A DNA stretch of 64,000 nucleotides from Allodiplogaster sudhausi (taxonomy: Eukaryota; Nematoda; Chromadorea; Rhabditida; Diplogasteridae). Positions 10,001 to 18,800 of this stretch are shown piece by piece. The notes under the pieces are model-generated. The model made no database searches and had not been told where the DNA came from. It was given only the letters and a program-made list of their open reading frames with translations. Numbering within the stretch: the stretch's first letter is position 1; the number at the start of each line of letters is the position of its first letter. The stretch spans positions 2,708,501-2,772,500 of the forward strand of contig CALZFC010000356.1 of assembly GCA_945643635.1 (NCBI GenBank). Reading direction: 5' to 3'. Made by a program: the position numbers and the translations under genes.

Positions 10001-13000
10001 GTTATGGAAGAACTGGCAAGACAACAAGTGTTTACGATGTTTAAAGAGAAAGAAGCAGTTATCGGAGACTCTATCATCCCACTTCTCTCTTCACCCACCG
10101 ACGTCTACAGGGAAAAATCAAGCCATGTCTGCACACTCACAACGCTGCGGACATGCCGAATTGACCCCAATGAGGAGAAGGCTATTTACATAGCCCTCCC
10201 GGAACACAAAGACAGAAGTGACGGAGCAGCCATTTACAACATCAGATGCAACGATGAACAACAATTCCTTCGCTTCGAACCATTCCTTTGCCAATCTGCC
10301 AGAGAACTGACCCAGGTCATCGTCCATAACACAAGCGACAAACCAGTCATGCTGATGCAAGGAGCCCGAGTCGCAACTGCAACCGAAATCGAATCTTCAA
10401 CCATCGAATACATACCACCAGAAGCAGACTGGGAAAGCCGCCTGCCACAAGTCCTTCCGACGGACAAAGAGAATTTTGCCAGCCTCATACAGATCGACAC
10501 TTCACATCTTAACGAACGAGAAAGTGACAAACTTCTGGAGCTGTTAGAGGAACATCGTGAAGCTTTTCAGCTAGACGACAACCTCGGACATTACAAGGGT
10601 CCCATACAGCACCACATACGGCTGCAGAAGGACGCAAAGCTCCCAACTCCAAGAATTCGCCATATCCCCTTGGGTAAACAAGAAGAGATCGACAAGCAAG
10701 TGGAGACGCTGCTTCAACAAGGCGTAATCCGGGAGAGTATCTCTAATGTTCTCTCCGCACCAGTCCTAACGCGGAAGAAGGATTCAACATTTCGATTCAC
10801 AGTCGACTATCGGCCAGTAAACGCCATCACTGAGCCTGAACCAATCGCACTGCCAACTGCCGACGAACTGTTGATGGAAGTCGCAGGAGCAAGATACTTT
10901 ACAACATTGGACCTTGTTTCCGGATTCTTCCAAATTGAACTCAGGCCACAAGACCGGTACTTAACCGCCTTCAGAACCCCAAGTGGAATATACGAATTCA
11001 ACAGGTTGCCTATGGGACTGTGTGGTGCACCCGCAACATTTCAACGCGCAATGCAGCTGGTCAGGAAAGACACCGGAAATAATATCTCCGTATACCTCGA
11101 CGATATTCTTATCACTTCGACCACTTTCGAGGAACACATCGAGAAACTGCGGAAGGCCCTCCTATCAATCGAGAAATTCGGACTGAAGTTAAGCCCGCGG
11201 AAGTGTAAATTTGCTTCACCATCGGTACAATATCTTGGATTCGTGGTAAACCACCAAGGGATCCAACCGAACAACGTGAAAGTAGAAGCCGTCGAGAAGT
11301 ATCCGAGGCCTACTAACAAGAAAGGGGTACAAATTTTCCTCGGCATGCTCAACTACTTCAGACGTTTCATCCCGCAATACGCAGAGATCGTCGCCCCGCT
11401 AACTACCCTCACGGGGAACGTACCATTCCAGTGGAGCCAGGAACAGCAAAGCGCTTTTGAGAAAGCCAAAACCTTACTGACTACCGCCCCGATTCTGGCT
11501 AACCCGCGCCGTGGAACACCATTCATCGCGGAAACGGACGCAAGCGGAATTGCGTTAGCAGCAGTACTCCTACAAGAACAGGAGGGACAACTTCATCCTA
11601 TCGCGTATGCTAGCCGGAAACTTAAGGATGCCGAAAGAAGATACGTTGCACTGGAAACAGAGGCACTCGGAATCGTCTGGGCAATCGACACCTTCAAGCA
11701 GTACATCTATGGAACACCTACAACGATAATAACGGACCATAAGCCGTTAGTATCACTGCTAAAAAGGAAGAATCTCGACGGACGCCTTTTGAAATATCAG
11801 ATGATAATTCAGGGAGAGGATATCAAAATCGAGTATCGCCCAGGAAGATTGAATTCAGTCCCGGACGCCCTCTCTCGATACTTAGAAGACGAAATCGCGG
11901 AACCGAAAGAACGTGCACCAAAGGAAAAAGAGACTCCGATGTCAGACGACCTGGAAGCGTCAGACACAGCTATGATAGTGAACTTCGTCGAAATCTCGGA
12001 GATAGCAGACGCACAGCAAAAATCTGACTGGATCAAGCAACTCATCGAGAAGACGAAGGCCTCTCCTAACGAGAAGTACACCATTGAGAACGAAATCCTG
12101 TACGAAAACGACCCGGATTCCGCCTCACCCATCATCCTACTTCCCAGAGAAAGCAAAATCATCAACGACATAATTGCTCACTTCCACGACTCGAGATGTG
12201 CTCACGCCGGTACCAAGAGAACAACGGCTACTATAAGAAAGCGCTTCAAGTGGAGAGGAATGGCAGCCGACATCGCAAGTCACATCCGCACATGCGACAT
12301 CTGCCAAAGGTTCAAAGCGCAGCCATGCGATTATACAGTCGAACCTCTCGGCGCCTTCGAAGTGCCAAACGAGCCTATGGAGAGGATTCATCTCGACATC
12401 GCCGGCCCTCTCCCAGAGAGCGACAGAGGATATCAATACATCGCAGTATTCGTAGACGCTTTCTCGAAGTGGACGATCGCCGAACCTATCCCGGACCAGA
12501 CGTCCAGATCCATTCTGGATGTCTTCATCAAGAGACTCTGCCACGTACATGGGACGCCACGCCAGCTGATCACAGACCGAGGCTCAAACCTCGTTTCAAG
12601 GGAATTTCAAGATACCCTGAAGACACTTGGAGTCGAGCATGGCTCCTCCACACCGTACCGCCACCGGGCAAATGGACAAGCAGAGCGAACAATTCGTACC
12701 ATTCAAGAAGCGATGATACCGTACGTCAACGACAGGCAGACCGACTGGGACCTCATCATCTCAAATACAGTGTACATCATCAACACTATGAGACACTCAA
12801 CAACAAAGGAATCGCCATTCGCCGTACTATACGGTCGGGAGCCGCGTCTTCCTGAAGATAACTTACTGCAGATGCCAACGGCAGGGAACCCAGCAAATGT
12901 GGAAAGCTACTCCGCTCAGATGCGGAGGAGACAGTCCAGCTGCTGGAAAGCAGTGAGGAGTAACATCGAGGACGCGCATGAGCAACAGGCGGAGTACTAC

Positions 13001-13372
13001 GACAATCGGAACAACACCCAACCTCGCCACGTGGAAGCTGGCGAAGAAGTGCTACTGCGAGGAGCTCCACGACATAACAAATTAGCGCCGCGCTCGGCAA
13101 GACCCGTCCGCGTCGTTTCTACAGATGGGAGCAAACTAACAGTCGAAGTTCGCCCCGGACATCAAGCAGTTTGGCACAAAGACAATGTCCGCCGATACAA
13201 TCGTAGAGAAGGCCGGCAAAACTACACTCCAAAAAACGCCGTTGTCAATACTCCCCACGCAAGAAGAAAGACACCGCAGACCGCCGCGCCGACAGAGGAG
13301 CGCCCGGCGTACTCGAAAAGATCCCACCGAGAGCTGAAAAAGAAGCGAGCAGACGACTACGTCTACTACTAA
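6173..13372 (+). CDS. Gag-glycoprotein-protease-RT-RNase H-integrase polyprotein
   Basis: One uninterrupted frame. The first ATG in frame is at 6173; the frame is open from 5978 without ATG. Residue numbers below count from the GTG codon at 6122. Order: Gag-like region to about 320; signal-like hydrophobic segment 327-340; glycoprotein ectodomain; transmembrane helix about 1094-1121; proline run and basic linker; aspartic protease with catalytic D1220 in LLDTGA; RT with YLDD at 1658-1661; RNase H with D1806; integrase zinc site H2022, H2028, C2058, C2061; catalytic D2092, D2152 and E2188 (35 residues between the last two). The polymerase part is ordinary Ty3/gypsy. A membrane glycoprotein between Gag and protease without any stop or frameshift is odd: the precursor would cross the ER membrane twice, or spliced RNAs would separate the parts. 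Confidence 0.92.
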   Translation: MAARRAGPALQNQQAILRSLRSPPPKFDPANESLTHFFARFNDYASVNETTEQESIRIFPTLLPGNVRRVYNGLDDQTLRGGNFVAIVDSLIEELQGPEFTTVPRSKLSSIRQGSISVNDFANAVSRLVEDAYPSQRAGAHDDLKKTHFVNGLRNNLKKGVLRKNPETFTNAVMAACFEEAMCELDDDVISRINALQVQTSEAHQDEHEVNFMRHEQRRYPYHEPNNYAPNAGQQGYARGTSFAYRGRPDYLLHQRGRQPRYGSRPSSRNDQYRQYPQERSQSRPRYNNDTRRGRSRGSGPRNVHFLTVMATLFAIITTAFAKKEFYDCASATGGLLVKMASEQPCEMTTSDRVIDTTIQLYTLNRTLEDAKATLCTIREYEVCTDSTFFLYSILSNKTNERTATYAECINARRTFEWKNKPIRRLTKTLAGTDRPLAPSNKFWGRNCKREEVFFMEEGPITMIQEEQILTPLMIHTKDCEGKDGFCKGNDFIVIWLPEELKSEPCKYIPLLTTKALIGRNRILIDSAHISLSLDNYKTIERDCFEHLPHATTTGVIATFPDLHPDANITEIMNGREVHARQRHRRVRRDDSAKALLRKKLDRTVLRQFVTQEATAQTTTQTSTTTQRQMTARETIKPWKILPPGETHPPAMQPTTTVATTSTEKVTAKTKITTSTTPRQTMTSPTTTTKTRGSTKSTTTTTPIASTTHISSTTQIPHIVAMPPEEADTAIEYRKVWKRLPPMPRVALAQQQNTHDFNTPRTTRSEQARVLPREEFHPAPTPPFHSLGTPHPLVTPPRAAEEAEAAQINFLHQKYDHQENLRRNYTHVGVNQKINYAARRIQQDMVRTFQQLAASICTSENLAIRTFRAIAWIDPTVAIRSLMDRRDIIARFVGEDVLIISKCRTIKAEMIVYNKKINDSCTALTPIWSEDKELYYAIPGTRDVIQSSPSISCDKITEDVWNLNDTYVRGLSNDPINVTSLQGFHSNSKMTFSDIDVTNGDIFEKAKGSSFPLQLAITYGSFLLSMRTQSARLIGGISGSEFTELTGSQLPRFNIDVPGLFDRIHGFWEKITDHIVWLLMKLSLPAAVILLIVIIAFIIKLTVLSRIMRFINGAPKLKINFVRTPLVSEEDSTELEEIIRPSRPPPPPPRRERYHRTARRTVTLPEDTVFTFLRVNNVYGKTTRTLPHIPITISDRATVALLDTGANVSYIKESFARKAGLQPHTTSSSAQTANNSTIKFIGECRARIRIGNNVIDHKILVSPDNDCPATALIGFDVMEELARQQVFTMFKEKEAVIGDSIIPLLSSPTDVYREKSSHVCTLTTLRTCRIDPNEEKAIYIALPEHKDRSDGAAIYNIRCNDEQQFLRFEPFLCQSARELTQVIVHNTSDKPVMLMQGARVATATEIESSTIEYIPPEADWESRLPQVLPTDKENFASLIQIDTSHLNERESDKLLELLEEHREAFQLDDNLGHYKGPIQHHIRLQKDAKLPTPRIRHIPLGKQEEIDKQVETLLQQGVIRESISNVLSAPVLTRKKDSTFRFTVDYRPVNAITEPEPIALPTADELLMEVAGARYFTTLDLVSGFFQIELRPQDRYLTAFRTPSGIYEFNRLPMGLCGAPATFQRAMQLVRKDTGNNISVYLDDILITSTTFEEHIEKLRKALLSIEKFGLKLSPRKCKFASPSVQYLGFVVNHQGIQPNNVKVEAVEKYPRPTNKKGVQIFLGMLNYFRRFIPQYAEIVAPLTTLTGNVPFQWSQEQQSAFEKAKTLLTTAPILANPRRGTPFIAETDASGIALAAVLLQEQEGQLHPIAYASRKLKDAERRYVALETEALGIVWAIDTFKQYIYGTPTTIITDHKPLVSLLKRKNLDGRLLKYQMIIQGEDIKIEYRPGRLNSVPDALSRYLEDEIAEPKERAPKEKETPMSDDLEASDTAMIVNFVEISEIADAQQKSDWIKQLIEKTKASPNEKYTIENEILYENDPDSASPIILLPRESKIINDIIAHFHDSRCAHAGTKRTTATIRKRFKWRGMAADIASHIRTCDICQRFKAQPCDYTVEPLGAFEVPNEPMERIHLDIAGPLPESDRGYQYIAVFVDAFSKWTIAEPIPDQTSRSILDVFIKRLCHVHGTPRQLITDRGSNLVSREFQDTLKTLGVEHGSSTPYRHRANGQAERTIRTIQEAMIPYVNDRQTDWDLIISNTVYIINTMRHSTTKESPFAVLYGREPRLPEDNLLQMPTAGNPANVESYSAQMRRRQSSCWKAVRSNIEDAHEQQAEYYDNRNNTQPRHVEAGEEVLLRGAPRHNKLAPRSARPVRVVSTDGSKLTVEVRPGHQAVWHKDNVRRYNRREGRQNYTPKNAVVNTPHARRKTPQTAAPTEERPAYSKRSHRELKKKRADDYVYY
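7100..9600 (+). other. envelope-like class I membrane glycoprotein domain, possibly gB-like class III fusogen
   Basis: It starts with an in-frame ATG and a good signal sequence (MATLFAIITTAFA). Many cysteines and N-glycosylation sequons follow. A furin-type site RRVRR ends at residue 606. A Thr-rich mucin-like stretch covers about 620-730. A helix-rich segment (about 850-945) holds C874, C920 and C938. A single transmembrane helix lies at 9401-9483, followed by a basic and proline-rich tail. The pattern Cys, long helix, DP..A.xS, RR...AR..G.D, second Cys recalls the central-helix region of herpesvirus gB and related glycoproteins of chuviruses; this is from memory of the family and needs a profile or structure search. 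The topology is clear; the gB link is inference. There is no stop between this domain and protease. Confidence 0.7.
9601..13372 (+). other. Pol region: protease, reverse transcriptase, RNase H, integrase
   Basis: The aspartic protease active site is at 9779-9790 (DTGA). RT block landmarks are VDYRPVNAITEPEP, LPMGLCGAPATFQRAM and VYLDDIL (about 11090-11110). RNase H begins near FIAETDASGIALAAVLLQ (11522 on). The integrase zinc finger is at 12179-12303 and its catalytic core carries LDIAGP, TDRGSN and GQAERTIR. The C-terminal tail is basic and ends in tyrosines. All catalytic residues are present, so enzymatic competence is plausible. Confidence 0.93.
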
Positions 13373-13378
13373 ATCTGC

Positions 13379-13490
13379 ATCTTTTTCCTTCTCTCTCTTC
13401 TTTTCTTTTTCTTCATTTTTTTTTCTTTTTCTATTCTTTCTTTCTCTCTCTCCTTCTTTTTTTTCTTTCTCGTCACTTGTTTTATATTTC
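13379..13490 (+). repeat. polypyrimidine run after pol
   Basis: About 110 bases almost entirely C and T directly follow the polyprotein stop, inside the retroelement. It could serve as a splice-acceptor tract for an RNA encoding the downstream small ORF; this is inference. Confidence 0.6.
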
Positions 13491-14133
13491 TCGATATTTG
13501 CTTAGATTATGAAAACATTATGTATACATGAGTATCTGTCCCATAACACCACTTTGGGAAATGATTAACAGTGTTTAACAACACATGATGCACATACACT
13601 TTTACTCTACCTAAAAGTACACGGTGCACTGACAGTTACCCCCTCTAACCTTGTCAAATTCTTCCACACGCAAAAGTCACACTTCATAGGAAACGTAAAC
13701 TGATCGCAATCGCATTGTCTAGACGTTACTCTCTCCAACTTCTCTCTCTCACCCCTCTCCTCGCCCGTCGTTCGCGCAATCTCGTCATCACATCTCGCAA
13801 CCATCGCCACATCCTTTGCTCTACCTTGTGAGAGCACTCTCGTGTCGTTCCACTCCGCATCCTACAGGAGTATGATCTATCGCTGCCCAACCACTCCAAC
13901 TTCCAGCACACGCTCGCCACCTTACTCTCTCAGTCCGCCGGCGTCACTCGGAGCGACCTGTCTCTCTTCCCCCTGTTACGCTCTTCCCTCGACACGCTCT
14001 ATCGCCATCAAGGACGACAGACAGTCTCAAGAGGCGGAGAACAGAAGCGAGAACTATATGCATATAAGGAAGTCAGAGTAGCGGAAGACTCCATTGTGCT
14101 CAGACAACTTCGCCCTGACCACCGGCTTGCAGC

Positions 14134-14550
14134 ATGTCTGACTTCCCTGTGCCAGAACACCTCGCCTATCTACAGAACTACGCAATCGATCTCGCTGGCG
14201 AAAGGCTGCTGGAAGAAGTCGCCGCTCTCAGGAAAGAACTCGCCGACACAAAGATGGACCAGGAAGGCTGGTGCACTGCCTACCAGGAGTCTGCCAGACG
14301 TTGCAGCGACCTCCGCAGAGAGCTGGAGTACAGCGACACAAAGCGGCGGGAACATCAACATCATGAGTGCGCACTCGAAGTCACATTGTGGGACCACGAG
14401 CGCCGCGCCGACAGAATGCGAGACGACATGCACGAGATGCGCAACGGTCACATCGAACGGGAGGCAGCCTTATACGAGAGGATTTACGAGGTGGGAAAAC
14501 GCCAGGAACTGGATAAAGCCAGGCGAGAGGAGGCATCCCAGTTTTTTTAA
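14134..14550 (+). CDS. small coiled-coil accessory protein of the retroelement
   Basis: 138 codons from an ATG at 14134 (MSDFPVPEHLAYLQNYAID...) to a stop at 14548. The protein is rich in Glu, Arg, Leu and Ala with heptad-like spacing across most of its length (for example ERLLEEVAALRKELADTK), so a long coiled coil is expected; no membrane segment or catalytic motif is seen. It lies where other retroviruses place env or accessory genes, about 760 bp after pol and 200 bp before the 3' LTR. A splice-acceptor-like ttgcag sits just before the ATG. An overlapping 155-codon frame (14096-14563) has low-complexity content and is less likely. Function unknown; it might be an accessory or capsid-related factor. 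Confidence 0.55.
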   Translation: MSDFPVPEHLAYLQNYAIDLAGERLLEEVAALRKELADTKMDQEGWCTAYQESARRCSDLRRELEYSDTKRREHQHHECALEVTLWDHERRADRMRDDMHEMRNGHIEREAALYERIYEVGKRQELDKARREEASQFF

Positions 14551-14735
14551 ACGAGAGAAGTAACGACCATCTGTGATAATGTTAGCCATTTGACGATATT
14601 GTTATGTTGATGTCATTAATGTAAAAAATAAATTTGCTATAATCGTTCAACACCATACTATGCACACTGCACACTAACAACGGTGGACTGATTTAAAGGT
14701 GAATTGTGTTTACAGAGCGAGGGACCGCTCTTTTC

Positions 14736-14746
14736 GGTGGTGGGGA
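14736..14746 (+). other. candidate polypurine tract
   Basis: The bases ggtggtgggga lie directly 5' of the 3' LTR, where plus-strand priming is expected. Two thymines interrupt the run, so the assignment rests on position. Confidence 0.45.
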
Positions 14747-15020
14747 TGTCATAGCCCCGGGTGAGCTGTCATAGCCCCGGGTGAGCCAAAGTGCAACCGG
14801 TCTGCGCTGGTCGCCCCGCCCCTGACGGGACGGAGCGGCTAGCGCTGACTGACACGAGAGGGCGGAGAGAACCACCTCACCAGGCGGCTGTCCCGGGCTC
14901 TGCCCTCCTTCCCCCGTATTTATATAGTATCATCATGCTTTATGATATGTAAGATAAAGATATATATTAATCCCCGTCTCCCTGCCTACTATACATAAGT
15001 AACTACACCACGGTTCTACA
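14747..15020 (+). repeat. 3' LTR
   Basis: 274 bp, matching the 5' LTR base for base as far as I could read, including the duplicated 20-bp unit at its start. It is followed by the target duplication actg. Confidence 0.95.
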
Positions 15021-16189
15021 ACTGCCCGTGGACGGCTGCTCAGCTCTCAGTTATCCTCCCTTTGCCGTCTCATGTGAATGTCTTCTTAATTCCTACTCTT
15101 GTTTTCTTCTGGAATGCGATCCCTCCTCTTTGTGCTCGCTCCCTTTCTCAGCTGTCCGCGCCGCTGGCGGAATTCAATGGCTACAGGGCTCTCTACTCTG
15201 GAAAGAGGGGGTCTTTGACACTTTTTTGGCCTGCTCTGTACGTATCTTCTTGTGGAAATGCTGATCGGCACGTAGGCGCGTCAGGCCTACGTGACGATGA
15301 GCCTTTCCACAAGAAGATGGTTGAATTGTTCAAGTTGTTCAGAAGATGCGTTTTAATTTAATTCAAGCGTATTAGAGTTTTTCCGTTCCCTTCGCCGTCC
15401 TTTCTTGTCATGGCGCCAAAGGGAATAGGTGGTTAGCAAAAATTGGACGAAACCATATGAACAAAATGCATTTTATTTTTAAAAACATTAACAGTTGACT
15501 CTCGCTCTATCGCTTAAGGTTAAAAATATTGCGCTAAATTGCATTAATATTAATAGCATTCGTAAAATTGGTCGATATCTCTTGGTTTAAATTGTGTAAA
15601 GGGGACTACATATAGTTTGTATTCTCGCTCTAGTTATCTATGTCTGAATGTAACCTCTCACTATTGCTGTTCTTGTCCTTTGGCTGTCTCTCTCTCTCGC
15701 TCTTCATATGGCTCCGCGCCTAAGTTGTACTGTACTTAAGTCCCGATTATGACTAATAGAGGATCTTCTGCCCGGAGGCGACCAGCCGTAAGCTGGTCCG
15801 CCTCTTCCCTTCTTCCTGCCGCCCGTCCCGGAGTTCCCGTGGCCCTTCCCGATTTCCCCCTCAACGACCACCACGCCTCGGACCCAGAACCCTTCCCTGT
15901 CGTCTCGCTCTCTCTCTCTCTCTGTCGACTTACGATGCCTGATAAACTTGTCCTCTCGAACTTCTTGTCGCTGGGAATGACGCGTATTGACTATTGTATT
16001 AAATTCCCGAATGGAATCGCCAGTGCTTTTCCGAGTGCGAATCCGTTCTTTCCCGTCTTCAAGGTCGGCGGCCGTCCAAACATTGAAGCATGACTCGATT
16101 CAGGCTCACGAATAAGCTTTTTTAGTCCGGCAGCGAATTATAAACAATTATTTATTTTTAAGATAAAAAGCAAGGCATTTGGGTTCCTT
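15021..16189. other. intergenic stretch without recognised gene
   Basis: No supported coding region. It holds the hairpin at 15244-15318 and short CT-rich patches (15690, 15908). The frame at 15749-16093 lacks any recognisable domain and ends in repetitive residues; I treat it as chance. Confidence 0.5.
15244..15318. ncRNA. 75-nt near-perfect hairpin, miRNA-precursor-like or foldback
   Basis: Arm 15244-15277 pairs with 15285-15318: 34 positions with about three mismatches around a 7-nt loop (15278-15284). The outermost 15 pairs (atcttcttgtggaaa with its complement) and innermost 9 pairs (cacgtaggc) are perfect. Such length and symmetry exceed chance. Expression is unknown; it could equally be a small foldback DNA element. 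Confidence 0.45.
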
Positions 16190-18245
16190 GATAATTCTTC
16201 CAATGATAATTCTTCCAATGATAATTCTTCCAATTTCAGAATGATAATTCTTCCAATGATAATTCTTCCAATGATAGTTCTTCTAATGAGAATTCTTCCA
16301 ATGATAATTCTTCTAATGATATTTCTTCCATTTTTTTTTGGAAACGGTGATAATTCTTCCAAATTTTTTTGCATATACACTTCTGCTTGAAGAGGCAGAG
16401 AAAATGATCAGACTCAAACTTGCGACTAATTTTATGATTCATAACAAGCATTCAAGATTGCAATTCATACAAAGTGTGTAAAGTACGTATGTATGTATAT
16501 TAATGTGAAAGTACGTATGTATGTATATTAATGTGCAAGGCACTAATGAGTTATTAGAATTCTAGTGATAAATTACGAAGCAGCGATAATCACAAGTGGA
16601 ACCGAATAATTAATGCATTTAGCACTTCGTTCGCTTATGTTATTTAGAATGAAAGAGACTTCATTCAGTGAAAGGACAGAAAGAGTGAGAGAGAGACACA
16701 TCTCAATCTGAAACAGGGGATCCGCGCACCTTCCATTCCTCAATTTATCGCCGACCCAGGTGTTCTTGAAGTAGTTGTTGAAGGAGGAGATGGCCGCGGT
16801 ATTCGCAGGGCAAGCCTCTAGAGTGTCGACGCAATACGAGAAGGCGCTGTCGATGTCGCCCTCCGGCACGAAAGGGAGTGCCATGAAGTTGCGAAGAGCG
16901 GCATAGATGTCGCCCCCAGCCTATAATTAAATAATTAGACGCAGCCTTAGGCTTAGATTAGGCTTATGACCTTATAATCCTTGCTAAGTCCGACTTCACC
17001 GATCTTGCGTAAAATGGCTTGTGCGAAGTGGAAATGGCAGCAATGAACGACGGCATTCGGGAAGACACTCCGAGCAGCATTCTCCTCTCCCTTTTCAAAG
17101 TCCATGATGACGAACCGGGGGTTCAGGCCTGGAATACGTATGTATAATGTAGAATACTGTATTGGATATAACGAACCCAGGCAGAGGGAGAGCAGGTGAC
17201 TGAAGACCAAAGAGTTGCTTGCTCGGCAGAATGGCATAGGCCTTAATAATTAATAACATGTTAAGTTGCAGGTTTGTTGTGTTCATACCAGCGGAAGGAA
17301 TGCGCCGTACACCCTGGCGTGAACAGTCCAGAGCTGTGTGTAGAGTAGCGGGACGCAGGAGAAGGTCCCGTCCACGGCAATAATATCTGCTTTCGCCAGC
17401 TCGATGAGATTCTCAGGAGTCGCGAAGATGAAGACGCGCTCCGGATCAGTTGTTCCTGAAATTATATATTTAGAAAACCTTCTCATCAATCAATTAATAT
17501 GCACAAACCCGTATCGAGGGAGAGGAAATTCGATCCCTTTGCCGTTGTCGTCAAGGTCGGCGGGAAGTCAATTCCGGCCAAACTCTTAACAGAAAAATTA
17601 TTTTATTTTATTTTATTTTATTTTATTGTGATTGACCTTTGGAGATGGCAGCGGTGCATTGACTCGTCTTCGAGCGTGTGCCATTGCTTGCGCGAGATTG
17701 CTGTTACTTGGAAGATGCGCATGTGCGGAATTTGAAGCAGCGTGAGTCGCTTTCGCGATTATCTTCCGGTTCGGTGCTTGGCTCGTCTTAGCTTCCTCGA
17801 AGAGCGTCGACTTGATGATCTTCGCTTCCTTTCTGCCGGGGACAACGACGCACGAGTGCTTCTTGAGAACGTGGATATCTTGCAAGCTGTCGCCCTTGAG
17901 AATGACGCGCCCCAGACAAGCGAGTTCCTTCTGGCGCTCGCACCGATAAGCCGTTCCAGTTGCCCCCTTGTATGCCTAAAAGAAACATTTAAACTACTGT
18001 CTCCAAATAATTAACGTTCTTTTTTACTGGCATAATTTCACACTTCATTTTGCATATGCAGGTGCATTTCACTTGTTCTGACCTTGTGTGTTCTGATCAT
18101 TTTTTCTGACTCTTCAAGCAGAAGTGTATATGCAAAAAAATATTTGGAAGAATTATCACCGTTTCCAAAAAAAAGTGGAAGAAATATCATTGGAAGAATT
18201 ATCATTGGAAGAATTATCATTGGAAGAACTATCATTGGAAGAAAA
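16190..18245 (-). mobile_element. Mutator-like (MULE) DNA transposon with repeat-filled inverted ends
   Basis: Inverted ends lie at about 16190-16440 and 18060-18245. Each contains several tandem copies of a 15-bp unit (aatgataattcttcc, or its complement), then ggaaacggtgataattcttc, then tatacacttctgcttgaag. The interior encodes a minus-strand transposase with a MULE core. The exact termini and target duplication were not resolved. Confidence 0.8.
16573..17975 (-). CDS. MULE transposase with FLYWCH-like N-terminal domain, probably degenerate
   Basis: Approximate exons on the minus strand: 17637-17975, 17509-17584, 17289-17455, about 17177-17241, 16971-17128 and up to 16920. The first encodes a cysteine/histidine domain (YKGATGTAYRCERQKE, later HVLKKHSC) typical of FLYWCH-type zinc fingers. 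The core has DIIAVDGTFSCVP with the first catalytic Asp, then RFVIMDFEKGEENAA with the second, and HCCHFHFAQAILRK, the C..H motif of MULE transposases. Donor and acceptor phases fit for the first three exons, but the link between the exon at 17177-17241 and the next is out of phase or lacks the usual helix, so this copy may be damaged. The start codon was not found. Confidence 0.75.
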
Positions 18246-18608
18246 TTGAAAAGGCTAGAGAGGGAGGATCGGGAAACATTATTGAATGAAGAGTATGAGA
18301 GATGACTGGGGCTTATCATATTGTTTTTTGTTCGTTTTTACCATAAAGAGAATACAATAGGGAGATCGAACGAGGAAAAATTTATTCTGATATTGCTCAC
18401 AACTCTCTTTCTCTCTTCTCCTTCTCTCTCAATGCAATTCTCGTTCTCTCTATGCCCTTCTCCAATACTAGATGAAATTTTTAAAAATAAAATTGAAAGT
18501 AAATTGGTATTATTAAAAATAACACTGCTTAAAATAATCATACTCCATGATGCTGATTTTGATTTTAACATTCCACATCACTTTTATGATTTCGAAATGA
18601 ATGCAAAA

Positions 18609-18800
18609 TGTGCAGGTGGTTCTGTGGCGCACATTCACCTGAAAGGCAGGGGCTAAAAATCACAGGTGATTCCAATGCGTTTATGCCTGCGAATAGTAAT
18701 AAAATTTAAATCAGCACATTAGTTTGATAAAACTGTAGCGAGTCAGTATATTATTTTCCAATTCAAAACTTACAACACTGACATTGGACGTGTATAATGT
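18609..18800 (+). repeat. dispersed repeat family, copy D
   Basis: Core with tgcaggtggttctg, then cacattcacctgaaaggca and ggggctaaaaatcac; downstream gataaaactgtagcgagt. Best match to copy A. Confidence 0.75.

Larger units (their letters stand above)
4150..15020 (+). mobile_element. complete Ty3/gypsy-type LTR retroelement with internal envelope-like domain (endogenous retrovirus-like)
   Basis: The element spans 10,871 bp. Both LTRs are 274 bp, begin tg and end ca, and I found no difference between them by eye. The 4-bp direct repeat actg flanks the element (4146-4149 and 15021-15024). Inside are a primer-binding-site candidate, a 1.75-kb leader, one unbroken frame for Gag, glycoprotein, protease, RT, RNase H and integrase, a 0.76-kb non-coding stretch with a polypyrimidine run, a 138-codon ORF, and a purine-rich stretch before the 3' LTR. 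The RT-RH-IN order and 4-bp duplication fit the Ty3/gypsy order. No stop or frameshift was found in the long frame, so the copy may be young and competent. The env-like region lies between Gag and protease, not after integrase. Confidence 0.93.

Noticed and set aside
12196..12855. 219-codon frame overlapping the integrase
   Set aside because: Shadow of the polyprotein in another frame, no domain, Arg/His/Ser-rich.
13842..14081. 79-codon frame between pol and the small coiled-coil ORF
   Set aside because: Low-complexity Ser/Pro content and no heptads or motifs; probably untranslated.
15749..16093. 114-codon frame
   Set aside because: No recognisable domain, contains a CT-repeat section, no splice or promoter support.
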